Source: an uncultured Saprospiraceae bacterium (lineage in GTDB: Bacteria; Bacteroidota; Bacteroidia; Chitinophagales; Saprospiraceae). From it: DNA of 39,955 nucleotides. The stretch's first letter is position 1. Each line of letters starts with the position of its first letter. This document shows, in pieces, positions 27,001 to 33,250 of the stretch. The stretch covers positions 1 through 39,955 of the forward strand of contig CALIIW010000074.1 in the NCBI GenBank assembly GCA_938018185.1. Reading direction: 5' to 3'. Both the position numbers and the translations under genes were made by a program. The notes under the pieces were generated by a model that was not told the DNA's origin, did not search any database, and was given only the letters and a program-made list of their open reading frames with translations.

Positions 27001-27699
27001 GAACGTGAAGGTGCTTGGAGAGAAATGGCAAAACAGGTAGCTCATGAGATTAAAAATCCATTGACTCCGATGAAACTTAGTATACAATATTTGATGCATG
27101 CTGTAAAAGGAGGTGCAGATAATGTAGAGGAATTGATGCAACGTGTATCGAATACATTGATACAACAAATTGACAATCTTGCTCAAATTGCGGATGAATT
27201 TTCAAATTTTGCAAAGATGCCAAGAGCAGAAAATCAAAAGCTTCCAATAAATAATTTGGTTACCTCTGTTTTTGATCTTTTCAAGGAAGTAGAAGATGTT
27301 GAATTGAGTCTTTCAAAGCCGGAGCATGATTTATGGGTATATGCTGACAAGAACCACCTAGTCTCTGTATTCAACAATATCATCAAAAATGCCATCCAAG
27401 CAATACCTGAAGAAAGAGAAGGGTTTATACATGTAAAACTTTACGAAGAAGAAGGACTAGCTATTGTAAAAATAACAGACAATGGATCCGGAATAACAGA
27501 CGAAATGAAAGAAAAAGTTTTCGTGCCGAATTTCACAACTAAATCATCCGGTACAGGTCTAGGATTAGCGATTTCTAAAAACATAATAGAGTCTGTAAAT
27601 GGTAGGATTCGATTTGAAACTGAGGTAGGAAAAGGCACAGATTTCTTTGTTACCCTTCCAATCATCGATGTTAAAAAGAAAGAACTAGCAGAGGCTTAA
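24034..27699 (+). CDS. Large NtrY-like membrane sensor histidine kinase
   Basis: This is a 1221-residue hybrid-length sensor. The N-terminal half has one transmembrane helix (7-25), an extracytoplasmic segment (about 26-215) and then seven or eight closely packed membrane helices (about 215-490). A second extracytoplasmic segment (about 490-690), a helix pair around 690 and 740, and a Cache-like segment (about 755-900) follow. The C-terminal part is a HAMP domain (SITKPISVIGQKLNQFR), a HisKA domain with EMAKQVAHEIKNPLTPMKLS (His1004 phosphoacceptor) and a HATPase with NNIIKNAIQAIP, ITDNGSGI and STGLGLAISKNIIE-type boxes. HEIKNPLTP is typical of NtrY-like kinases. No response regulator lies nearby, so it is an orphan. 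The signal is unknown. Confidence 0.9.
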   Translation: MTRKQITYSILSLVFFTIAFVYNYKHTEGNRLDTYANKISSSLSTIDNEINALLKDTEFIKRRIFQKEYEANSNVSVDDQDLQKLLGLTNAAYTLVFKKEDKFLFWTNNKTPYEGFNFENHNSNKPVLNYLDNGYYIIEKKPNIPSFGETEIWSFIPLKYAYKLNSQHLVNSFNSPYFIPLNTEIDLAESNTAVNYRNEPIVYLTAKEELKDISTTKVLASFLLLAFIFLGMLINTTCRDLAQKYNLGIGAGALIILILGLKLMNSILGFTDRFEQLSLFNKDFVNFTLSNSLGDFLINVVLMLWIILFFHRNIDQYRFSHLSNPLKHVLGFLNVSVICMSIVNIANVSRGLILDSNIQFDFDNILNLNHEAFLAILGVILLSFGLFLFSHLLMLMIMRMEIPRINRQGIYFVATLLTIPFLNLFVLELDLVRFSLFILFYLVLFDIFVHNRLNNLAWLVVWIVIMSIFSSTMIYKFNSDKDIERRKAYALALSEEKDVKAEEQIKRLKDKLNFHFNNIAYQSFSEKLDLADLLTYDFFTEHTYLYNNYSYSLEPNLKTKKIEDQILNNTGSYNYQFTCAKKLNNDSLIQVNIIRAEREQSKVYTELMQSLPFKGLDKLNKYDYAIYKRYKNIYRTAMYYGEALNPESVNNNEGTYDVKNEDMHSEVIYYGGNGDCVFISKKTDGWIKPISLFSYLFALLIILILFIGFLNILTSFIPKSLSFSVIRKPSLKNRIQLSVISIIIVSFIIIGLVTVLFFQNSHVQYHENRLQRKTKSVVRDINHELNLYVRQDSSMLATEKLLKQLDLKAISNIHRLDINLFNKEGTLLKTSENDFFNRGVISSQMSPSAYMALHQLGKDEFVLESEKLGALPYKTAFIPLAFKNETLAYMGLPYYSENSRTRSDATTFMGTLLNVYVFLLLIAGVIAIAMANSITKPISVIGQKLNQFRLGGKNEPLEWKSKDELGALIKEYNKMVAKIGESAEILAQSEREGAWREMAKQVAHEIKNPLTPMKLSIQYLMHAVKGGADNVEELMQRVSNTLIQQIDNLAQIADEFSNFAKMPRAENQKLPINNLVTSVFDLFKEVEDVELSLSKPEHDLWVYADKNHLVSVFNNIIKNAIQAIPEEREGFIHVKLYEEEGLAIVKITDNGSGITDEMKEKVFVPNFTTKSSGTGLGLAISKNIIESVNGRIRFETEVGKGTDFFVTLPIIDVKKKELAEA

Positions 27700-27760
27700 G
27701 ATTTCAGATTCAAAGAAGAAATTTTAAGTTTTTATGTGATAAATTCCTTTTGAATTTTCC

Positions 27761-27785
27761 CAAAGTAATATTGCAATATTACGTT
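27761..27785. repeat. Repeat copy 1 with 18-bp palindrome
   Basis: CAAAGTAATATTGCAATATTACGTT contains the perfect palindrome GTAATATTGCAATATTAC (27765-27782). It is followed by RAAAAT-type sequence and recurs 83 bases downstream with one base change. Confidence 0.75.
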
Positions 27786-27843
27786 CAAAATTTCTCAAAA
27801 TTTCAAAATATGCCCTAATTTGATGCAAAATCAGCTTTTTCAG

Positions 27844-27868
27844 CAAAGTAATATCGCAATATTACGTT
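27844..27868. repeat. Repeat copy 2 of the palindromic element
   Basis: This 25-base copy of the element at 27761 differs only by C for T at the palindrome centre. The bases on both sides are also partly conserved (AAAATT and CCC-AAAATT), so the duplicated unit is nearer 45 bases. There is no coding frame here. Confidence 0.75.
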
Positions 27869-27972
27869 GAAAATTCCCAAAAATTCCGCCCTCTCCTTCA
27901 AACCTACTTTTCAACAAATTCCTAAAAAAACTGTTAGCTTAGCTTTCGAGTTTTTATTGTAGGATTTCATTT

Positions 27973-28632
27973 ATGTCTCGAGCAGCAAAGGTTTTAAAAG
28001 ATAAATCCAAGTTTACAGAAACAAGGGCAATCATACTATTAAGTATCATATACTTTGTAGGTATCCTTGGTATTAAGATACCACTGCATGAAGATTTCAT
28101 TTTATTAACTCCTCTAAATCTACTTCTAAGTGCAGCATTCGTAATTTACTTTGACAAAAATCCTCGCAAAGACTTTTGGCTATTGTTTTCAATCGTATTT
28201 TTTGCTGGCTATTTAGTCGAGGTCGTAGGAGTCCAAACAGGATTAATTTTTGGGACCTATAGCTACGGCCCCGTATTAGGTCCAAAACTATTCGAGACGC
28301 CTCTTGCCATGGGAATCAACTGGTTTATACTTATTTATGGTGTCGGTAATTTAATGAACTACTTTTGTCCCAAATGGCATATTTTACTGAAAGCCTTTGC
28401 CGGAGCTACAGCTTTAATATTCCTAGACTTTATCATCGAACCAGTAGCAATGGCCTATAATTTTTGGAATTGGGAAAATGGCATTATTCCTACACAAAAT
28501 TATATAGCTTGGTGGCTCACATCCGTTATTCTATTATTGATCTTTTTTAAGATCTTAGGCACAAAAAACAATAAAGTGGCTATCGCTTTGCTAGCTTTAC
28601 AGTTAATATTTTTCGGAATTCTAAATATCTGA
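27973..28632 (+). CDS. cruF: CruF-like carotenoid hydratase
   Basis: This integral membrane protein of the DUF422/CruF family adds water to the psi end of carotenoids to give a 1'-hydroxyl group. The 219 residues include six or seven hydrophobic helices and the family blocks FAGYLVEVVGVQTGLIFGTYSYG, LGINWF-like TPLAMGINWFILIYG, LDFIIEPVAMAYNFWNWENG and IPTQNYIAWW. It is followed after 13 bases by crtZ in the same direction, forming an operon. With CrtZ it points to a monocyclic 3-hydroxy, 1'-hydroxy pigment such as saproxanthin (inference). Other members of the family in Bacteroidota are annotated only as carotenoid biosynthesis protein. Confidence 0.85.
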   Translation: MSRAAKVLKDKSKFTETRAIILLSIIYFVGILGIKIPLHEDFILLTPLNLLLSAAFVIYFDKNPRKDFWLLFSIVFFAGYLVEVVGVQTGLIFGTYSYGPVLGPKLFETPLAMGINWFILIYGVGNLMNYFCPKWHILLKAFAGATALIFLDFIIEPVAMAYNFWNWENGIIPTQNYIAWWLTSVILLLIFFKILGTKNNKVAIALLALQLIFFGILNI

Positions 28633-28645
28633 TTAAATTTATCCT

Positions 28646-29125
28646 ATGAATAGCTTAGTATATATTGGGATTACTCTATTAGCAGTCGCAGCTATGGAGT
28701 TTGTAGCCTGGTTTGCCCATAAATATGTAATGCATGGTTTTTTATGGGTTTGGCACAAAGATCACCACAAACCACATCATGAAAAAGATGGATTTTTTGA
28801 AAAGAATGATTTATTCTTTTTAATATTTGCTATACCCTCTGCAGCCTCGTATATCTGTGGTTTTACCTACCCTAACTATTTTTGGTTGGTTTTTGTAGGT
28901 ATCGGAATCTCCATTTATGGGATAATATATTTTCTGATTCATGATGTATATATCCATAGAAGATTTAATTGGTTCAAACAACTTGATTCCAAATATTCCC
29001 GAGGAATACTTAGAGCTCATGGCTCACATCATGCAGTACAGACAAAGGAAGATTGTGAATCATTTGGCTTATTGCTTGTTTCGAAAAAATATTTTCGCAA
29101 AGGGCATCGAAAAACCAAGGCTTGA
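28646..29125 (+). CDS. crtZ: Beta-carotene hydroxylase CrtZ
   Basis: This is a membrane di-iron hydroxylase of the fatty-acid-hydroxylase superfamily that adds 3-hydroxyl groups to beta-rings of carotenoids. All the His motifs are present: HKYVMH, HKDHHKPHH, HDVYIHRRF and HGSHHA. The 159 residues form four hydrophobic helices, a normal size for bacterial CrtZ. It lies 13 bases behind cruF and is probably co-translated with it. No crtB, crtI or lycopene cyclase gene is in the window, so the rest of the pathway must be elsewhere. Confidence 0.93.
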   Translation: MNSLVYIGITLLAVAAMEFVAWFAHKYVMHGFLWVWHKDHHKPHHEKDGFFEKNDLFFLIFAIPSAASYICGFTYPNYFWLVFVGIGISIYGIIYFLIHDVYIHRRFNWFKQLDSKYSRGILRAHGSHHAVQTKEDCESFGLLLVSKKYFRKGHRKTKA

Positions 29126-29173
29126 TAGATCGTGTAATTCTACTTCAGAAAAAATTCATTTAAAATAATTCAT

Positions 29174-29740
29174 TTGGCTTTATTATCCAGCATAAAAAAA
29201 AGTAAACAAAAAGCAGGTCTGCTTGAAGACTATGCAAATATGGATGACTTTTTGGATGATTTAATTCCAGAGATAAAACACTGGAGTGAAGACTTGAATG
29301 AGAAGGAGTATTATACGGGTGATTTTCCATGGATGGAAATAAAAGACGAGGAAACAAATGGTGAATCTATCCTACATTTCTTTAAAGATGAAGAGGAATA
29401 TCTTTATTCTATAAATGGAAGCTTGGCAACTGGAATTTGGAAAAATTTAGAATCAAATAAACTCATCCTTGAAAGACATATTGGCGAAGTAAGCCAAAAA
29501 GAATTGTATGATCTTGAATTCATGAATGGAGAATTTTTAATACTTCAAAAACCAGGAGATCAACGTGTTTTTGGAAAAAGTCGCTACCTTGTCTTAGGAA
29601 AAGAGGCTGTTGTCAAAAACATGGATTGGCGGGAAGCAATGGCCCATTTGTCTCATCGCCACACAAAAGGCATTTCATCTATCTTTATTTTTGCGGTAAT
29701 TTTTGCGGTAATTTTGATTTTGTATTTTTCATGGAGGTAG
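29174..29740 (+). CDS. Unknown protein with C-terminal membrane anchor
   Basis: I do not recognise this family. The 188 residues comprise an acidic, soluble N-terminal domain with many aromatic and charged residues (WMEIKDEETNGESILHFF, LYSINGSLATGIW) and a single C-terminal transmembrane helix (about 169-186, IFIFAVIFAVILILYF), as in tail-anchored proteins. The helix contains a 12-base tandem repeat (TTTTTGCGGTAA twice), giving FAVIFAVI. The start is uncertain: TTG at 29174 is used; the first ATG would remove 22 residues. It follows crtZ after 48 bases and could share its transcript. Confidence 0.6.
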   Translation: MALLSSIKKSKQKAGLLEDYANMDDFLDDLIPEIKHWSEDLNEKEYYTGDFPWMEIKDEETNGESILHFFKDEEEYLYSINGSLATGIWKNLESNKLILERHIGEVSQKELYDLEFMNGEFLILQKPGDQRVFGKSRYLVLGKEAVVKNMDWREAMAHLSHRHTKGISSIFIFAVIFAVILILYFSWR

Positions 29741-29792
29741 GACTTCTTATGTCTTTGGAATTTTTATAAGATCAAATATTAGTACAACCATA

Positions 29793-30461
29793 ATGAAGCA
29801 TATAATTTTTGCTCTTCTAGTTTCAACGCTTTTTACAAGCTGCGTGTCAACAAAGCATTATCATGAAATGATTGACTTTTATGCAGATTCTAAAAAAATA
29901 GAATTTGTAGAAAATTCCAAACTGCGTATTACTTCTCCTCTTTCAGATTCTCATGTTAACAAAGTTGAAAAAACAAGCTCAAGCTTTCTCCCAATTATTG
30001 TTTACTATGCGAGCAAGGATGAATTTGAACTTGAGTTCAATGGTAATTATAGGTACAAACTTGTAAAGCAAGGCATATTAGAGAAAGCTAACAAGATGAA
30101 CTTAGAGGATGTTTTAGGGAGTAAAAATATTCTTATTAAGTTGGAAAGCATACCAGGACATTTTCAATATGTGTCACAAAGCGGCTTTATCTATGTCCTC
30201 TATTTTATAATTGATATTAGCGAAAACAGGATCATACAATTGAAAAATGATTTTGTCGCAAGCTATACTGTGATTGATAATGGAAACGAAATATATTCTA
30301 AGCAAGTAGTTTTCCCAGGTATTTTCACAGAGTTTATTATGCCAGAAACAAGTGTCAATGAGTTTACTTACATTTTTAATCTGGACTACAAAAGAAAATT
30401 AAATAATGTTGGACACAAACTCTTGACAGAAATTGTAAATGATCTAGAATTTAAAAATTAA
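29793..30461 (+). CDS. Unknown lipoprotein
   Basis: I recognise no family. A short signal peptide with lipobox LFTSC (Cys17) predicts an envelope lipoprotein. The mature 200 residues are mixed alpha/beta with a hydrophobic middle (FIYVLYFIIDIS) and no cysteines or evident catalytic motif. It starts 52 bases after the tail-anchored protein on the same strand. It converges with the thioesterase gene, leaving only 6 bases between the two stops. Confidence 0.72.
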   Translation: MKHIIFALLVSTLFTSCVSTKHYHEMIDFYADSKKIEFVENSKLRITSPLSDSHVNKVEKTSSSFLPIIVYYASKDEFELEFNGNYRYKLVKQGILEKANKMNLEDVLGSKNILIKLESIPGHFQYVSQSGFIYVLYFIIDISENRIIQLKNDFVASYTVIDNGNEIYSKQVVFPGIFTEFIMPETSVNEFTYIFNLDYKRKLNNVGHKLLTEIVNDLEFKN

Positions 30462-30467
30462 GATATT

Positions 30468-30929
30468 TTAAAACCTTGGTAAATCTGCTTTGGTTAATAT
30501 TTTAAAATCTGGACTTTTAGGGAGGTTCCCAAGAATACTTAGCAGATCTTGTGGAGCCAAACACAGTTTTCTTATTCTAAGATCAATCCAACAAAATGTA
30601 CAAGCATTATAGACTGCCAATTCGTTTTGTCCATTCAGCATGCTATGTCCAAATTTAAAAAATCTTTTATCAGCTGTAATTCCTTTAAGTTGCAGCTTAA
30701 CAATGAGCTTATCATCAGGTGAGACTTCATTAAGATAAAACAATTCCTCATGCACAATTGCTGGCCCAATGTACAATTCAGCAAGCTTATCTTGTGTATA
30801 ACCATGTTCTCTCAAGAAGGCCAATCTGGTTTCAATACACAGCTTGCTATAGGTTACAGAGGTAACATGTCTATTTGCATCAACGTCTGACCACCTAATA
30901 TCAAAGGTTTTGTTGTAACTATCGCTCAT
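30468..30929 (-). CDS. Acyl-CoA thioesterase (hotdog, 4HBT family)
   Basis: This is a single-domain hotdog-fold protein that probably hydrolyses an acyl-CoA or acyl-ACP thioester. The signature FDIRWSDVDANRHVTSVTYSKLCIETRLAFL contains the conserved aspartate of the 4HBT active-site helix (in SDVDANRHV) and the long hotdog helix. HEELFYLNEVSPDDKLIVKLQL and FGHSMLNGQNELAVYNACTFCWIDLRIRKL form the sheet. The 153-residue length is typical. The substrate cannot be read from sequence. It faces the nucleotidyltransferase divergently over 257 bases, where the 19-base palindrome AAATCATATAATATGATTT (30972-30990) lies. Confidence 0.88.
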   Translation of the reverse strand: MSDSYNKTFDIRWSDVDANRHVTSVTYSKLCIETRLAFLREHGYTQDKLAELYIGPAIVHEELFYLNEVSPDDKLIVKLQLKGITADKRFFKFGHSMLNGQNELAVYNACTFCWIDLRIRKLCLAPQDLLSILGNLPKSPDFKILTKADLPRF

Positions 30930-31140
30930 ATAGTAGGTATAAATTTGACATAATATTAATCAATTGAAAACAAATCATATAATATGATTTGAAATATTAT
31001 ATTCTGGAAGCTTTAAGAAGGCATAAAATATTATAGAATTATTCATTTGTTAGTATTGTGAAGAACAAAAGCTTAGATTAAGCTATCACAAGTATTATTA
31101 ACTAAGTCAACAATTGAATAAACCGGAATAATAGGGGCAA

Positions 31141-31171
31141 TTGTAAGTTCAAATAGTATTACTTATCTTTC
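31141..31171 (+). promoter_or_regulatory. Candidate promoter of the nucleotidyltransferase gene
   Basis: TTGT (31141-31144) and TATCTTTC (31164-31171) are separated by 19 bases and match the Bacteroidota TTTG/TAnnTTTG pattern at seven of eight -7 positions. The box ends 15 bases before the ATG. Confidence 0.4.
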
Positions 31172-31186
31172 AACTAAATTAAATAT

Positions 31187-32185
31187 ATGAAAGCGATAAT
31201 TCCAGTAGCAGGCGCCGGCACAAGATTAAGACCTTTAACTTATACACAGCCAAAGCCTTTGATTCCTGTCGCAGGAAAGCCTATCATTGATCTAATAGTG
31301 GACCAACTTAGAGGAGCTGGTGTAGAAGAATTTGTTTTTATAATTGGCTACTTAGGAGAAAAGATAAAAGATCATATTGAAAGTAAATATCCAAAACTTA
31401 AAAAAGAGTTTGTTACTCAAAACAAAAGACAAGGTTTAGGTCATGCCATATGGGTAGCAAAAGAACAAATATATGATAGCACGGAAATTATCATATTTTT
31501 AGGGGATACCATAATAGATTTCGATATCAAAAAATTTGTTGAAAGTGAGACTTCTACATTTTGTGTAAAAACTGTAAAAGACCCAGGTAATTTTGGTGTC
31601 GTAGAAGTTGGGGAAGATGGTTTTGTAACGAAAGTGGTCGAAAAGCCTAAAATTCCAAAAACCAACATGGCCATGGTTGGGGTATATAAGATCAAAGAAG
31701 TAAAACAACTTTTAGATGCTATAGGAAAAAACATCCAGCATGATAAAAGAACACACAATGAATTTCAATTGACAGATGGCTTAATGGATTTGATAAAAGA
31801 AGGCCACAAAATGACAACTATGCAAGTCAACAATTGGTTTGATTGTGGCAAAAAAGAAATCCTCTTAGAGACCAATGCTAAGTTATTGGATGAGGAAGGT
31901 TTTGCTTCAGCCAATCTACCTGCCTTTGACAACACCATTATTATTGATCCTGTCGCCATAGGCAAAAATTGTGCTATAAAAAATTCTATCATCGGTCCAC
32001 ATGTTACTATTGGAGACAATGTTGAAATAAATTATTCTATCGTAAAAGATTCCATAATCGGCAACTTCTCTTTAATTGATGAAGTCATATTGACAAAATC
32101 AGTCGTGGGAAATGATGCTGCAATTAAAGGATTGAGTCAGAGCTTGAATATTGGGGATAATACGGAGATAGATTTTTCTAGGTAA
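31187..32185 (+). CDS. Sugar-phosphate nucleotidyltransferase
   Basis: The enzyme activates a sugar-1-phosphate with an NTP for polysaccharide or nucleotide-sugar synthesis. The N-terminal Rossmann-like domain (about 1-230) starts MKAIIPVAGAGTRLRPLTYTQPKPLIPVAGKPII, the nucleotide-binding loop plus the Lys of PKPL, and has a metal-binding Asp in IFLGDTIID. The C-terminal part (about 240-332) is a left-handed beta-helix of hexapeptide-like turns (IIGPHVTIGDNVEINYSIVKDSIIGNFSLI). The sequence resembles glucose-1-phosphate thymidylyltransferase and mannose-1-phosphate guanylyltransferase families, and I cannot decide the sugar or base. It stands alone between convergent and divergent neighbours. 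Confidence 0.9.
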   Translation: MKAIIPVAGAGTRLRPLTYTQPKPLIPVAGKPIIDLIVDQLRGAGVEEFVFIIGYLGEKIKDHIESKYPKLKKEFVTQNKRQGLGHAIWVAKEQIYDSTEIIIFLGDTIIDFDIKKFVESETSTFCVKTVKDPGNFGVVEVGEDGFVTKVVEKPKIPKTNMAMVGVYKIKEVKQLLDAIGKNIQHDKRTHNEFQLTDGLMDLIKEGHKMTTMQVNNWFDCGKKEILLETNAKLLDEEGFASANLPAFDNTIIIDPVAIGKNCAIKNSIIGPHVTIGDNVEINYSIVKDSIIGNFSLIDEVILTKSVVGNDAAIKGLSQSLNIGDNTEIDFSR

Positions 32186-32201
32186 GAGATCTTTTAACTT
32201 A

Positions 32202-32990
32202 TTATTTTTTCATAATCCATTGCTGAAAGTCCTTATACTTCCTTCTTGCTACCGGAACTTTGTAATTGTTTTTCATTTCTATTTGAGGCACTCCCGCATT
32301 ACTTACTCTAATCACTTTGGATTTATTTATCGTATAACTTTTGTGGACTCTTCGAAAATATTTTACAGGCAATTCAGCGGTCAATTGTCCTAGATTTTTA
32401 TATGCGACTATTTTGAATTTATCCATATACATTTTGTCAACATATATGTAAGTCATATTCCCATAAGATTCTAAATGGACAATGTCCTTAAATCTAATTT
32501 TAAGATCAAGTTCTCCTCGAATAGGAATAGGTATGCTATTTAAATTTTTAAATTTCTCTTCTTTGGAAGGGTTCTTTGTTTTCCTATGAGAAGGATATTT
32601 CATCTCGAGTCTTTTTATTGAGTCGACATGCTTTTTAATTAACTTAAATGGTGAATTTTTAGCGGTAGTTGTGCCAATGAATTTTTCAAATATTTTCAAT
32701 TTAGAATCTGAAAGAAGGTATAGATTTTCATTTACAAAATCGGAACAGATCATTAATAGATGAACAAATTCTTCAATAGATCTATGGCTCTTGCCTATAT
32801 CAATTAAAATTATATCTGGACTAATGGATTCATAAGTATTTTCAAGATCTATTAAATTAATCTCATTAAAATTAAATATGCTTAGCTTATGGCTATGGCT
32901 TCCGTTAAATGCCTGCAGCATCAGTTGAGAAAAACTTTTGTCCGTGGAAATTAGACTGATATTTATAGTTTGGTTAACATTTGGTGTCAC
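32202..32990 (-). CDS. LytTR-family DNA-binding regulator with receiver-like domain
   Basis: The C-terminal domain (about 152-262) is LytTR: IRFKDIVHLESYGNMTYIYVDKMYMDKFKIVAYKNLGQLTAELPVKYFRRVHKSYTINKSKVIRV is a clear match, including the FRRVHKSYTIN block. The N-terminal ~120 residues are arranged like a receiver domain (INISLISTDKSFSQLM and SPDIILIDIGKSHRS, with a candidate acceptor Asp in LIDIGK). The second acidic residue and the usual conserved Thr/Ser-Lys are not evident, so phosphorylation is doubtful. No LytS-type kinase is adjacent. It lies downstream of the giant T9SS gene on the same strand but behind a terminator. A hairpin TTGCTTG-AGATAG-CAAGCAA lies just upstream (33010-33029), where an operator could be. 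Confidence 0.85.
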   Translation of the reverse strand: MTPNVNQTINISLISTDKSFSQLMLQAFNGSHSHKLSIFNFNEINLIDLENTYESISPDIILIDIGKSHRSIEEFVHLLMICSDFVNENLYLLSDSKLKIFEKFIGTTTAKNSPFKLIKKHVDSIKRLEMKYPSHRKTKNPSKEEKFKNLNSIPIPIRGELDLKIRFKDIVHLESYGNMTYIYVDKMYMDKFKIVAYKNLGQLTAELPVKYFRRVHKSYTINKSKVIRVSNAGVPQIEMKNNYKVPVARRKYKDFQQWIMKK

Positions 32991-33197
32991 ATATATTAAA
33001 CTTTAGCAAATTGCTTGAGATAGCAAGCAAATCATTCGCTTCCTTTAAGAGTTACGAGTTAGTAATTTTGTTTATTATAATTGGGCTAACTTACCTGCGG
33101 GAATGTTACAAAGTTACGAATTTGGAACACAAAAACATATATTTAGAGTTTAAATTTCATCTGTCACAATTCAAAGAATCAGAAACTTAAGACAAAT

Positions 33198-33234
33198 AAA
33201 AAAGCAGGTAGTATTTTCATACTCCTGCCTTTTC
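33198..33234 (-). terminator. Intrinsic terminator of the giant T9SS gene
   Basis: On the minus strand GCAGG-A-GTAT pairs with ATAC-TA-CCTGC around a GAAA loop, extended by AAAA/TTTT, and followed by a T-run. It lies 16 bases after the stop at 33251. Confidence 0.82.
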
Positions 33235-33250
33235 AATAGTCTCTAAATTT

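Noticed and set aside
32981-33190. 69-residue plus-strand frame upstream of the LytTR gene
   Set aside because: No recognisable domain, and it overlaps the LytTR start and its probable promoter; more likely chance.
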